Shown here one piece after another: positions 7,634 through 17,000 of a stretch of 64,000 nucleotides of DNA (positions within the stretch are counted from its first letter, which is position 1; each line of letters starts with the position of its first letter). The position numbers and the translations under genes are program-made. The notes under the pieces are model-generated. The model did no database searches, was not told the DNA's origin, and saw only the letters and a list, made by a program, of their open reading frames with translations. Origin of the DNA: Microbacterium sp. 2FI. GTDB taxonomy: Bacteria; Actinomycetota; Actinomycetes; Actinomycetales; Microbacteriaceae. The DNA lies in assembly GCF_005502885.1 (NCBI RefSeq), contig NZ_SCMR01000001.1:124001-188000 (forward strand), written 5' to 3'.

Positions 7634-8460
7634 GTTTGACGGAGCTCGTCGCCGACGGCTCGCTGTTCGTCGCGATCCCGATCGCGATCCTCGCGGGCCT
7701 GATCTCGTTCCTGTCGCCGTGCGTGCTGCCGCTCGTCCCCGGCTACCTCGGATTCATCGGCGGGGCCGTGACGGCACGCCCCGAGAGCCGGAGAACAGCG
7801 CCGTCCGCGCAGGACGCTGCGATCACCGACTCCGCTCGGGCCGCCGCGCCCGCGCCGACCGATGTCGCGGAGGCGGCACCGACCCGCGGGCGTCTGCTGC
7901 TGGGCGTCGTGCTCTTCATCGCCGGCTTCACGCTGGTGTTCGTGAGCGTCGCGATGCTCGGCGGGACGCTCGGCCAGTTCTTCATCGAGTATGCAGACCT
8001 GATCACCCGCATCCTCGGCGTCGTGATCATCGCGATGGGCCTCGTCTTCATCGGCGTGTTCGGCCTCGCGCAGCGCATCGCGCGCCCGCAGGTGCGCGGC
8101 AACCTCGGCCTCGTCGGGGCACCGCTCCTCGGAATCGCTCTCGGCATCGGCTGGGCGCCCTGCATCGGGCCGACCCTCGCGGTGATCCTCACGATGGCGT
8201 TCGACTCCGGCTCGGCCGCCCGCGCCGCGACCCTGGGTCTCGCGTACTCGCTGGGCCTCGGCATCCCGTTCATCCTCCTCACCCTCGGCTTCGGCTGGGC
8301 GACGCGCTCGGTGTCGTTCGTGCGCCGGCACATCCGCGTCGTCAACCTCATCGGCGGTCTCCTGCTGATCGTGCTCGGAGTACTCATGGTGACCGGCGTC
8401 TGGACCCGCATCATGGCTCAGCTGCAGGGGGTGTTCGCCAGTGTCCCGCTCCCGTTCTGA
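7630..8460 (+). CDS. ccdA: Cytochrome c biogenesis protein CcdA
   Basis: This 276-residue polytopic protein carries reducing equivalents from cytoplasmic thioredoxin across the membrane. The two redox cysteines are in the usual helices: FLSPCVLPLVPGYLGFIGG in helix 1 and GWAPCIGPTLAVIL in helix 4. A Pro- and Ala-rich insertion (about residues 55-90) separates helix 1 from the next, longer than in minimal CcdA. The GTG start overlaps the stop codon of the TlpA-like gene, and the end overlaps resB by 20 bases, so the genes are tightly coupled. Confidence 0.95.
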   Translation: MSLTELVADGSLFVAIPIAILAGLISFLSPCVLPLVPGYLGFIGGAVTARPESRRTAPSAQDAAITDSARAAAPAPTDVAEAAPTRGRLLLGVVLFIAGFTLVFVSVAMLGGTLGQFFIEYADLITRILGVVIIAMGLVFIGVFGLAQRIARPQVRGNLGLVGAPLLGIALGIGWAPCIGPTLAVILTMAFDSGSAARAATLGLAYSLGLGIPFILLTLGFGWATRSVSFVRRHIRVVNLIGGLLLIVLGVLMVTGVWTRIMAQLQGVFASVPLPF

Positions 8461-10129
8461 CGGCGATCCGCTGCGCCCGGCCGACCACGCAGACGCGGTC
8501 GCCGACGCCGGCGAGATCACCCAGCCCGCCCTCGGCTTCGTGGGCTGGCTGCGGTGGGGGTGGCGTCAGCTCACCTCGATGCGCACCGCTCTGGTCCTGC
8601 TGCTGCTGCTCGCCATCGCCGCGGTGCCGGGCTCGCTCGTGCCGCAGCGCGGCGCCGACCCGAACGGCGTGACGCAGTACTTCATCGACAACCCCGATCT
8701 CGCGCCGATCCTCGACGGGTTCAGCATGTTCGACGTCTATGCGTCGCCGTGGTTCTCGGCCATCTACCTGCTGCTGTTCATCTCGCTCATCGGGTGCGTG
8801 ATCCCGCGCACGAAGCACCACTACAAGGCCCTGCGCGCGCGTCCGCCGCGAACCCCGGCGCGGCTGTCGCGCCTCGATGCGCATCGGGCGACGAGCGTCG
8901 AGATCACCGGCGAGACGGATGCCGCGACCGCGGCCTCCGGCGCGGTGGAACTCGCCGCCTTCCAGCTGCGCAAGGCCGGCTACCGCGTCGAGCGCTATGA
9001 CACGGGCGCCGCGCTGAGCGTGTCGGCCGAGCGCGGCTACCTGCGTGAGACCGGGAACCTCGTCTTCCACGCCGCGCTCGTGGGCGTACTCCTCGCGGTC
9101 GGTCTCGGTGGCGGCTTCACCTACACGGGGCAGACGGTCATCATCGAGGGCCGCACGTTCGTCAACACGCTGCTGGACTACACGTCGTTCAACCCGGGGC
9201 GCTTCGTCGACGAAGAGGCGCTCGAGCCCTACTCGCTCACGCTCGACGAGTTCTCGGTGACGTACCAGCCGGTCGGGGAGCAGGGCGCCGGGCAGGCGGG
9301 CGACTTCGTCGCGCACCTGACGACCCAGCACGCCGGTGAGGCGCCCGGCGCCGGCGAGGTGCGGGTGAATCATCCGCTCGAGATGGCCGGCGACCGCATC
9401 TACCTCATGGGCAACGGCTACGCCCCGACCATGACGATCCGCGATGCGGACGGCGACGTCGTCTTCTCGGAATCGGTGCCGTTCCTGCCGCAGGACACGA
9501 ACATGACCTCGCTCGGCGTCGTCAAGGTTCCCGACGGCCTCGCCGAGCAGCTCGGTCTCGTCGGGTTCTTCTATCCCACGCAGGTTCCTCTCCAGTCGGG
9601 TGCGTTCACCTCGGCGTACCCGGCGCTGGTGAACCCCGTGCTCTCGCTCAACGTCTTCTCGGGCGACCTCGGCATCAACGACGGCGTCCCGCGCTCGGTG
9701 TATACGCTCGACACGGCCGACATGACCCGACTCACCGGCGGTGAGACCGACGTCCCGTCGATCGAGCTCGCCCCGGGCGAGACCGCAGACCTTCCCGACG
9801 GCCTCGGCACGATCACCTTCGAGAACGACGCGCCCGAGGGCGCCGAGGGGTACGAGGGCTCGGTCAAGCGCTACGTCTCGCTGTCGATCCACCGCGATGC
9901 CGCAGCCACGTGGGTGCTGGTCTTCGCGCTCCTCGCGTTCGCGGGCCTGCTCGCCGGGCTCTTCGTGCCGCGCCGACGCCTGTGGGTGAAGGTGCGGCCC
10001 GAGGGGCAGAGCCTCCACATCGAGTACGCCGGTCTGGCGCGCGGCGAGGATCCGACGCTCGATGCCGCGGTCGCCCAGCTCGCCCAGCGCCACGGCGACG
10101 CCCTCGGAGCACCCTCGACCCGCGCGTAG
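8441..10129 (+). CDS. resB: Cytochrome c biogenesis protein ResB (Ccs1)
   Basis: This 562-residue protein is the Ccs1/ResB half of the system II haem lyase, which attaches haem to apocytochrome c outside the membrane. It has three N-terminal transmembrane segments (TALVLLLLLAIAAVPGSLVP is the first), a large extracytoplasmic domain at about residues 230-480, and a final helix (WVLVFALLAFAGLLAGLFVP). The N-terminal motif LVPQRGADPN is typical of actinobacterial ResB. It starts with GTG inside the end of ccdA. Its TAG stop codon (10127-10129) is the first half of the TAGAAT -10 box for ccsB. Confidence 0.95.
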   Translation: MSRSRSDGDPLRPADHADAVADAGEITQPALGFVGWLRWGWRQLTSMRTALVLLLLLAIAAVPGSLVPQRGADPNGVTQYFIDNPDLAPILDGFSMFDVYASPWFSAIYLLLFISLIGCVIPRTKHHYKALRARPPRTPARLSRLDAHRATSVEITGETDAATAASGAVELAAFQLRKAGYRVERYDTGAALSVSAERGYLRETGNLVFHAALVGVLLAVGLGGGFTYTGQTVIIEGRTFVNTLLDYTSFNPGRFVDEEALEPYSLTLDEFSVTYQPVGEQGAGQAGDFVAHLTTQHAGEAPGAGEVRVNHPLEMAGDRIYLMGNGYAPTMTIRDADGDVVFSESVPFLPQDTNMTSLGVVKVPDGLAEQLGLVGFFYPTQVPLQSGAFTSAYPALVNPVLSLNVFSGDLGINDGVPRSVYTLDTADMTRLTGGETDVPSIELAPGETADLPDGLGTITFENDAPEGAEGYEGSVKRYVSLSIHRDAAATWVLVFALLAFAGLLAGLFVPRRRLWVKVRPEGQSLHIEYAGLARGEDPTLDAAVAQLAQRHGDALGAPSTRA

Positions 10130-10139
10130 AATGGCACCC

Positions 10140-11234
10140 ATGCCCGACTCTGCCCTGCTCACGCTCGATTCGGTCTCGGTGCTCATGGTGTGGACGGCGA
10201 TCGCCGTCTATGCCCTCGCCTTCATCGCCTATGCGATCGACCTCGCCCGCCGATCGGCGCTCGCCGTCGATGCGCAGGACGCGAAGGGGCGCGAACGCGA
10301 ACTCGTCGTCGCGGGCGCGCGCTCACAGGCTGCGGGCGGGGGAGCGGATGCCGCACCCGGCGCCTCGGCGATGGACATTCTCCGCGCCGAGGAGCGGGTC
10401 GCCGATGCTGCGCTGAACGCGTCGCCCGCACGCCGATCGCGGCACATCTGGGCCCGCATCGGCACCTCGCTCACGGTGCTCGGCTTCCTCTTCCACGTCG
10501 GCGCCGACGTCACGCGCGGCATCGCCGCAGGGCGCGTGCCGTGGTCGAACATGTACGAGTTCGCACTCACCGGCACGATGCTCATCATCGCGGTGTACCT
10601 CATCGTGCTGCTGCGCTACGACCTGCGGTTCCTCGGGACGTTCATCACCGGCCTCGTGGTGGTGCTCCTGGGCGGAGTGATGCTCGGCGGGCTCTACGTC
10701 GAGATCGTGCCGCTGATGGATCCGTTGAAGTCCGTGTGGCTCGTGATCCACGTCTTCGTCGCCTCGCTCGCGACCGCGCTCTTCGCGATCGCCTTCGGGC
10801 TCTCGGTCGTGCAGTTGATGCAAGGGCGCCGCGAGCACAAGGTGGCTGCCGCCGCGGCATCCGACTCCGTCGTCTCGACCCCGGTGAAGACGGGCCCAGG
10901 GTTCCTGCGTACCCTCCCGAGTTCGGAGGCCCTCGAGTCGCTCGCGTACCGCTTCGCGATCCTCGGGTTCATCTTCTGGACCTTCACGCTGATCGCAGGA
11001 TCCATCTGGGCGAACGACGCGTGGGGCCGATACTGGGGCTTCGACACGAAGGAAGTCTGGACGTTCGTGATCTGGGTGCTCTACGCCGGATACATCCACG
11101 CGCGGGCCACGCGCGGCTGGCGCGGATCCCGCTCGGCGTGGCTGTCGATCATCGGCTTCACCGCGGTGCTGTTCAACTTCACCATCGTGAACATGTTCTT
11201 CAAGGGCCTGCACGCGTACTCCGGCCTCAGCTGA
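10140..11234 (+). CDS. ccsB: Cytochrome c biogenesis protein CcsB/CcsA
   Basis: This 364-residue polytopic protein is the haem-handling partner of ResB. It has the tryptophan-rich WWD-type motif (SIWANDAWGRYWGFDTKEVW), the WSNMYEF signature and several conserved histidines on helices (FHVGADV, WLVIHVF). Two ATG codons compete, at 10131 and 10140. I prefer 10140 because TAGAAT at 10127-10132 overlaps the first, and a start seven bases after the box matches the leaderless pattern elsewhere. The operon therefore has an internal promoter that uses the resB stop codon. About 137 bases without a gene follow (11235-11372), with only a weak inverted repeat near 11311-11351. Confidence 0.94.
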   Translation: MPDSALLTLDSVSVLMVWTAIAVYALAFIAYAIDLARRSALAVDAQDAKGRERELVVAGARSQAAGGGADAAPGASAMDILRAEERVADAALNASPARRSRHIWARIGTSLTVLGFLFHVGADVTRGIAAGRVPWSNMYEFALTGTMLIIAVYLIVLLRYDLRFLGTFITGLVVVLLGGVMLGGLYVEIVPLMDPLKSVWLVIHVFVASLATALFAIAFGLSVVQLMQGRREHKVAAAAASDSVVSTPVKTGPGFLRTLPSSEALESLAYRFAILGFIFWTFTLIAGSIWANDAWGRYWGFDTKEVWTFVIWVLYAGYIHARATRGWRGSRSAWLSIIGFTAVLFNFTIVNMFFKGLHAYSGLS

Positions 11235-11372
11235 CCGGTATTCGGCAGACGCCCTTGACGGCGCTCCTGGACGGGTCTACCTTGTGCCCCGAATCCCCAT
11301 GACGACGACTGCCGTCGTGTCGCACCCCCCACGTACGGTGCGGCACGGCGGCTTTGTCGTTGCGAACGGCGT

Positions 11373-13331
11373 CTAGGCCGGCGCGGGAGCCGCCTTCAGC
11401 AGCGCGCGTGCCGATGTCGTGCGCCGCCGCGCCACGGCGAGGACCGTCGCCACGAAGGCGAGGACCGTCCAGACCACGAGGCCGGCGAAGGCCGCGCCGA
11501 CGCCCGCGGTCGAGGTGAGGGCGGCGACCATGCCGTTGTACGCGGGCGCCGTCGGCATGAGGGCCGCGAGCCCCGACAGGGCGCCCGGCACGGTCGAGAC
11601 GACCCCGGTGGCCACGGCGAGCACGCCGATGAGCGCGGCGATCCAGCGACCCGCGCCGCCGAAGACGGCGACGAGCGCCTGGTTCACTGCAGCGAAGGCG
11701 ATGCCGGCCGCGACGCATACCGCGGCGAACACCGACCAGTCCGCCCAGTCATACGACGCGGCGAGCTGGACGACGCCGGCGACGAGCACGCCTTGGGCGG
11801 CACCGAGCACGGCGGCCGGCGCGAAGCCTCGCAGCGCGAGAGCCGCGGACGTCTCACGCGCCGACAGTGCGCGGCGCGACACCGCCTGCAGTGCCACGAA
11901 GGTGCCGAGTCCGCCGAACCACAGTGCGAGCATCGCCAGCAGCGGGATGGCCGATGCCCCGAAGAGCGACGTCCCGACGCCCTCGGCGGCGACGGGATCG
12001 GCCACGACCTCGGCGAGACTCGTCGCCTCGGCCTCGGTGTAGGTGGGGATCGCGGTGGATGCCTCATCGAGCCCGTCGGCGAGGGTGGACGTGCCCTCGG
12101 CGAGCTCAGCGACGCCGTCGGCGAGCGACGACGCACCCGAGCCCGCCTGGTCGATGCCGCCCGCGAGCTGGGACGCGCCCGACGAGAGGGCACCCGCGCC
12201 CGTCGCGCTCTGGTCGATGCCGCCGGCGAGCTGGGTCAGTCCGCCGCCGAGCGCGGCGACGCTGGTGCCGATCGTGCGGAACTGCCCGGCGAGTTCGGCC
12301 GTGGCAGCGGTGTCGAACGCCTCGAGGGCGGTGACGGTGCCGGCTGCGGCCTGCGCGGTGCCCGACGCCGCGCCGTCGGCTGTCGCCGCTGCCTTGGCAA
12401 GGGTCTCGCAATAGGTCGCGTCCGCGCCGCTGGCCACGCACTGCTGAGCGAGCGCAAGCACGCCGGCTGTGGCCTGTGCCGTGCCGGCGGCGGCATCCTT
12501 CGTCGTCGTCGCGACGCCTGACACCTGCGCGGGCACGAGGCCCTCGGCCTCGAGGGTCGCCGCGCCGCCGTTGACGCCGGCGGCCAGCTGCGAGGCGCCG
12601 GCTGCCGCTTCCCGCGTCTTTTCGGCGATCGTGCCGAGCCCCGACTGCAGCTCTCCGGCCCCGGATGCGAGGCCGGTCGCACCGCTCGAGATCTGCGGGA
12701 ACCCGTCCGAGAGGGCCGCGGCGCCGTCAGCCGCCTGCGTCGCGCCGTCCGCGAGCTGGGTCGCGCCCGTCGCCGCCTCTCCGAGCTGGTCGCCGAGGGT
12801 CGTGAAGCCGAGGAACACGTTCTCGAGGTACACCGTCGAGAGCTGGTCGCCCATGATGGATGCCGCGGTCGAGGTCACCTGGGCGGTGATCGCGTCGTCG
12901 ACGATGAGGCTGTCGGGGGGAGTCTGCACCTCGATGGTCGCCTGCTCCGGCGTCGCACCGGGCAACGTCGAGGTCGCCGCCGCCGAGAAGTTCTCCGGGA
13001 TCGTGACGACCGCGGCGTATGTTCCGTCGGCGAGCCCGGCGGCCGCGTCGTCGGCGTTGGAGATCGTCCAGGTGAGGTTGCTCGCCTGGTCGTCGGCGCC
13101 CTCGACGAGGCCCGCGGTGAGCTGGCGCCCGAGGGGGACGAGCTGGTCGTCGATCGTGACGGGCTCGTCCTCATTCACGATGGCGGCCGTGAGGCCGTCC
13201 AGTCGCTCCACCGGGTTGTACAGGGCCGCCACGAGGATGCCGCCGATGACGACGGGCAGCAGCAGCACGCCGATGAGGGTGAGCCAGGTGACGGGGCGGC
13301 GGGAGCGCGAGCGCTCGATGGGGAGTGTCAT
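11373..13331 (-). CDS. YhgE/Pip domain membrane protein
   Basis: This 652-residue protein has one N-terminal helix (LTLIGVLLLPVVIGGILVAAL), a long extracytoplasmic region, and about five C-terminal helices similar to ABC-2 permeases. The extracytoplasmic part (about residues 180-430) is made of repeated SGASQLAGGIDQ / LADGVAEL type heptads, which should form a long coiled coil. This is the usual architecture of the YhgE/Pip (phage infection protein) family. Its ATG overlaps the MMPL stop codon (ATGA), so the two proteins are made together and probably form one exporter complex. The physiological substrate is unknown. Confidence 0.9.
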   Translation of the reverse strand: MTLPIERSRSRRPVTWLTLIGVLLLPVVIGGILVAALYNPVERLDGLTAAIVNEDEPVTIDDQLVPLGRQLTAGLVEGADDQASNLTWTISNADDAAAGLADGTYAAVVTIPENFSAAATSTLPGATPEQATIEVQTPPDSLIVDDAITAQVTSTAASIMGDQLSTVYLENVFLGFTTLGDQLGEAATGATQLADGATQAADGAAALSDGFPQISSGATGLASGAGELQSGLGTIAEKTREAAAGASQLAAGVNGGAATLEAEGLVPAQVSGVATTTKDAAAGTAQATAGVLALAQQCVASGADATYCETLAKAAATADGAASGTAQAAAGTVTALEAFDTAATAELAGQFRTIGTSVAALGGGLTQLAGGIDQSATGAGALSSGASQLAGGIDQAGSGASSLADGVAELAEGTSTLADGLDEASTAIPTYTEAEATSLAEVVADPVAAEGVGTSLFGASAIPLLAMLALWFGGLGTFVALQAVSRRALSARETSAALALRGFAPAAVLGAAQGVLVAGVVQLAASYDWADWSVFAAVCVAAGIAFAAVNQALVAVFGGAGRWIAALIGVLAVATGVVSTVPGALSGLAALMPTAPAYNGMVAALTSTAGVGAAFAGLVVWTVLAFVATVLAVARRRTTSARALLKAAPAPA

Positions 13332-16222
13332 GAGAGCACCTCTGCGGTGGTGGTCGGTGCGGCCTGGCTCGTTGCCGCGCGCAGCGCGAGCGACGCCACC
13401 TGGGGGCGGTGCGCGTCGGCGAGCAGGGCGAGGGCGGGGCCGTCGGTCTTGGTGGTGGCGACGACGGTGAGCTGTGGAACTCGGTCGTCATCGCGAGCGC
13501 GCAGGGCGGCGTCGGCGTCGCGCAGCAGCGCCGCAGCCTGGTCGCGTCCGGCGCGATCGAGGGTGTCCAGGCCGTCGATCACGACAAGCTTCGTGCGCCC
13601 GTTGAGCGCGCGCCTGAGCTCCCGCACCGGCTCGTCGCTGTCGGCGAGGAGGGCGAGGCCCACATGGGCGCGAACCCACGCGCCGCGACCGGGAAGAAGG
13701 TGTCCGGCGACGCGCAGCAGTCCGTCGGACGGCTGGAGGCGCCCGGCGACGGCGAGCGCGAACGCGCGCGCGGCGCGCGGGTCGCCGCTCACGAGCAGCG
13801 TGCCTCCCCGCTCGACGCGGAAGCTCGCATCATCGAAGAGTGCCACGTCGCCGGTGGTGCGGCCGGTGTCGGCGTGCACCGAGACGCGCTCGCCGACGAC
13901 GTCGGCGGTCGTGTCGGGCTCGGGCCAGTCGGCGAGGGCGATTTCGCGCTCGACGGCTTCGCCCTCGATGTCGAAGTGGGGAAGCGCCCGCTCGAGCCAG
14001 CGCGGCATCCACCAGGCCTTCGCGCCGAGCAGCGCCATCACCGCGGGAACCAGCGTCATCCGCACGAGGAAGGCGTCGACCGCGATGCCGACGGCGAGGC
14101 CCAGGGCGATCGGCTTGATCGAGGCATCGCCCTCGGGAACGAACGCGGCGAACACGGCGAACATGATCACGGCGGCGGCCGTGACGACGCGCGCCGAGGC
14201 GGTGAACCCCGAGCGCACGGCGCCGACGGCGAGGTCGCGGTCGGTGCGGGTCGCATGTCCGACAGTTGCTCGGCGAGCGTGCACGTAGTCCTCGCGCATG
14301 CGGCTGACGAGGAACACCTGGTAGTCCATCGCGAGGCCGAACAGCACACCCATGAGGATGATCGGCATGAAGCTGATGACCGGACCCGTGCGCGTGACGT
14401 GCAGGAGGTCGGCGAGCCAGCCCCACTCGAACACCGCGGCGACCACGCCGAACGACGCGGCGACCGACAGCAGATAGCCGAGTGCGGCCGTGATCGGCAC
14501 CCAGATCGAGCGGAACACGATCATGAGCAGGATGAGCGACAGGCCCACGACGAAGATCCCGAAGGGCACGAGGGCGGCGCCGAGGCGGTCGGAGATGTCG
14601 ATGCCGACTGCAGTGAAGCCGGTGACCTTGAGGTCGACGCCGTACTCGTCCAGCAGTTCCGGCGCGAGCGCGCGCAGTTCGCGGACAAGATCGGCGGTCG
14701 CCGGGTCGTCGGGTGCGGTCTCGGGCACGATCTGGATGAGGCCCGTGTCGGCCGTCTCGTTGGGCGTCGCGAGGGCGATCTCCTTGACGCCCGGAACCTG
14801 CTCGATCTCGTCGGCGAGGTCGGCCATGAGCCCCAGCGGATCGGTCGAGGTCACGATCGTGCCGGTCATGATGAGGGGGCCGTTCGAGCCTGGTCCGAAA
14901 TTCTCGGCGGTCAAGTCGTACGCCTGCCGCGCCTGGCTCGTCTCAGGCTGAACGCCGGCGTTCGGGAGGGCGAGCGTGAGGCTCGCAGCCGGGATCGCCA
15001 TGACGCCGAGGGTGAGGACGACCACGATCGTCGTGACCCACGGGTGCCGCGTGACGAGCATGACCCAGCGGTTCTGCTTCTTGCCGGCGGGGGTCGTCGG
15101 GACCGGTTCCGGTGCCTCTGCGTCCTCCTCGGTCGCGGTCGCCTGGGCGGTCGCGCGGCGACGGCCGAGCGGCATCCCTCGCCTCTTCTTGCCGTGGCCC
15201 CACCCGACGACGCGGCCCTTCGCGAAGCCGAGGAGCGCGGGAGTGAGCGTGACGGCGACGACGACGGCGATCGCGACGGCGACGGCCGCGGCGATGCCCA
15301 TCGTGGTGAGGAACGGGATGCCGGCGAAGCCGAGGCCGACGAGGGCGATGAGCACCGTGACACCGGCGAAGACGACGGCCGAGCCCGCGGTGCCGGTGGC
15401 GCGCGCGGCCGACTCCTCCGGCTCCATGCCGACACGCACCTGGTCCTGATGTCGTGCCGCGATGAAGAGGGCGTAGTCGATGCCGACGGCGAGTCCCAGC
15501 ATGATCGCGAGCATGGGTGTCGTCGACGAGACCGAGACGAACGCCGTCGCGATGAAGATGAGCGCGATCGCCAGGCCCACGCCGATGAGGGCGGAGATGA
15601 GCGGGAACCACGAGACGGCGAACGAGCGGAACGTGACGATCAGCACGAACAGCGCGATCAGCACGCCGACGGCCTCGATGAGCGACAGAGCGGGAACCGA
15701 GGTCGAGAAGAGGTCGCCGCCCATCGCGACCTGCGAGCCCGCGGGAAGCGACTCGCGCAGGTCGTCGGCGACGCCCTCGAGCTGGGTCAGGGTCTCGTCT
15801 GAGACGTCGGTCGCCTGTCCGTCGAACTGCAGGCGGACGATGGCGGCGGACTCGTCGTCCGACACGAGGCCCGTGACCATCTCGTTGAACGGGTCGGTGA
15901 CGGCGATGACGCCGTCGAGGTCTTCGAGCTCGGCGACGGTGTCGTCGATGCCGGTCGCATACGGGTCTGCCGTGACGGTGTCGCCGTCTGCGGCGACGAT
16001 GACCAGCTGAGCGCTGGTGCCGCTGGCCTGCGGGAAGCTGCGGTCGAGAAGCTCGATGCCCTCCTGCGCCTCTGTGCCGGGGATCGAGAACGAGTTGTCG
16101 GTGCCGCCGAGGTTCGGGATCGCGAAGCCGAGGGCGACGACCAGCAGCAGCAGCCAGCCGACCAGTACCCGCCACGGGTGGCGGTAAGACCAGCGCCCCA
16201 GGGCATAGAGAAGGGTGGACAC
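13328..16222 (-). CDS. MMPL/RND exporter with a degenerate ABC-ATPase-like C-terminal domain
   Basis: This 964-residue protein has two MMPL halves, each with a helix, an extracytoplasmic domain and five helices (VGIDYALFIAARHQDQ in the first half, LAMDYQVFLVSRMRED in the second). The two Asp-Tyr pairs are the usual proton relay. After the last helix, residues 780-960 look like an ABC ATPase: an ALFDDASFRVERGGTLLVSG opening, a Walker-B-like strand KLVVIDGLDTLD near 878-886, and a DQAAALLRDADAAL helix. The Walker A position reads SGDPRAARAFA with no GKT/S, so ATP hydrolysis is unlikely. I chose the GTG at 16220-16222, which has GGAGG five bases upstream. Confidence 0.88.
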   Translation of the reverse strand: MSTLLYALGRWSYRHPWRVLVGWLLLLVVALGFAIPNLGGTDNSFSIPGTEAQEGIELLDRSFPQASGTSAQLVIVAADGDTVTADPYATGIDDTVAELEDLDGVIAVTDPFNEMVTGLVSDDESAAIVRLQFDGQATDVSDETLTQLEGVADDLRESLPAGSQVAMGGDLFSTSVPALSLIEAVGVLIALFVLIVTFRSFAVSWFPLISALIGVGLAIALIFIATAFVSVSSTTPMLAIMLGLAVGIDYALFIAARHQDQVRVGMEPEESAARATGTAGSAVVFAGVTVLIALVGLGFAGIPFLTTMGIAAAVAVAIAVVVAVTLTPALLGFAKGRVVGWGHGKKRRGMPLGRRRATAQATATEEDAEAPEPVPTTPAGKKQNRWVMLVTRHPWVTTIVVVLTLGVMAIPAASLTLALPNAGVQPETSQARQAYDLTAENFGPGSNGPLIMTGTIVTSTDPLGLMADLADEIEQVPGVKEIALATPNETADTGLIQIVPETAPDDPATADLVRELRALAPELLDEYGVDLKVTGFTAVGIDISDRLGAALVPFGIFVVGLSLILLMIVFRSIWVPITAALGYLLSVAASFGVVAAVFEWGWLADLLHVTRTGPVISFMPIILMGVLFGLAMDYQVFLVSRMREDYVHARRATVGHATRTDRDLAVGAVRSGFTASARVVTAAAVIMFAVFAAFVPEGDASIKPIALGLAVGIAVDAFLVRMTLVPAVMALLGAKAWWMPRWLERALPHFDIEGEAVEREIALADWPEPDTTADVVGERVSVHADTGRTTGDVALFDDASFRVERGGTLLVSGDPRAARAFALAVAGRLQPSDGLLRVAGHLLPGRGAWVRAHVGLALLADSDEPVRELRRALNGRTKLVVIDGLDTLDRAGRDQAAALLRDADAALRARDDDRVPQLTVVATTKTDGPALALLADAHRPQVASLALRAATSQAAPTTTAEVLS

Positions 16223-16255
16223 AGCGCCTCCGGGTTCACGGGTGACAGGACATGT

Positions 16256-16289
16256 CGATACAGCGCTGTATCGGATACATGAGTGTATC
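16256..16289. promoter_or_regulatory. Tandem palindromic operators for the MMPL/TetR pair
   Basis: CGATACAGC-GCTGTATCG at 16256-16273 is a perfect palindrome. GATACA and TGTATC around TGAG at 16274-16289 form a second one immediately beside it. Both carry the half-site GATACA. They lie between the divergent MMPL (starts 16222) and TetR (starts 16356) genes, as expected for cooperative binding by the adjacent repressor. Confidence 0.8.
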
Positions 16290-16355
16290 GTAAGGCGGGT
16301 TGCCCGCTCGAAACTGAGTAGTACGTGTGAGACTGAGCGCAAGAGGAGAGTGCCC

Positions 16356-16997
16356 ATGACAGACGCCGCCGTCACATCGCCCCGTCGCGAGGCCACGCGC
16401 CAGAAGCTGCTGGATGCCGCGGCCCTCGTCTTCGCCGAAGTGGGGCTGGACGCGGCATCCGTCGAGGCGATCTGCGAACGCGCCGGATTCACGCGTGGCG
16501 CTTTCTATTCGAACTTCGAGACCAAAGACGAGCTGTTCCTCGAACTCGCCGGCAACGTCGCGCGCGAGCGCGTCGAGGCCGTCCGAACGCGGGTCGTCGA
16601 CCTCGAGCGCGACGGCGCGTTCGCCGGGGGGCCCGCGAACGCGTTCGAGATCGTGCAGGGCGTGCTCGACATCTCAGCCGACGATCGCCTCGGCGTGCTG
16701 CTCATGAGCGAGATCCGCATCCACGCGCTGCGGACGCCGTCGCTCGCGTCGGCCTATCTCGCGCAAGAGGACGAGATGCTGCAGTCGGTCGCGCACATCA
16801 TCGACGACATCGCGCGGGCGAACGTCATGACGTTCCGACTGGCCGCCGTCGACGCGGCCCGCCTCATGCTCACGGTCTGGGAGGGCGCTTCCGTGCGCGC
16901 GGTGATGGCGGGGCTCGACTACGAGCAGATGTGCCTGCGCACCAACGAAGAGCTCGCCCGGGTCGCGCAGCTGATCATCGTGCCTTCCGCGGGCTGA
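16356..16997 (+). CDS. TetR family regulator of the MMPL/Pip exporter
   Basis: This 213-residue regulator has a canonical TetR helix-turn-helix at about residues 15-60 (ATRQKLLDAAALVFAEVG, then GFTRGAFYSNFETKDELFLEL). The rest is an all-helical ligand-binding domain. The start is the ATG at 16356, with AGAGGAGAG just upstream, so this gene uses a ribosome-binding site. In-frame sequence upstream contains the operators and is unlikely to be coding. It is divergent from the MMPL/Pip operon, and repression of that operon is the simplest role. It abuts menC tail to tail. Confidence 0.9.
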   Translation: MTDAAVTSPRREATRQKLLDAAALVFAEVGLDAASVEAICERAGFTRGAFYSNFETKDELFLELAGNVARERVEAVRTRVVDLERDGAFAGGPANAFEIVQGVLDISADDRLGVLLMSEIRIHALRTPSLASAYLAQEDEMLQSVAHIIDDIARANVMTFRLAAVDAARLMLTVWEGASVRAVMAGLDYEQMCLRTNEELARVAQLIIVPSAG

Positions 16998-17000
16998 CGT

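Noticed and set aside
16223-16492. An N-terminal extension of about 90 residues on the MMPL protein
   Set aside because: The extension would be coded by the operator region and part of the TetR gene. GGAGG lies just before the GTG at 16222.
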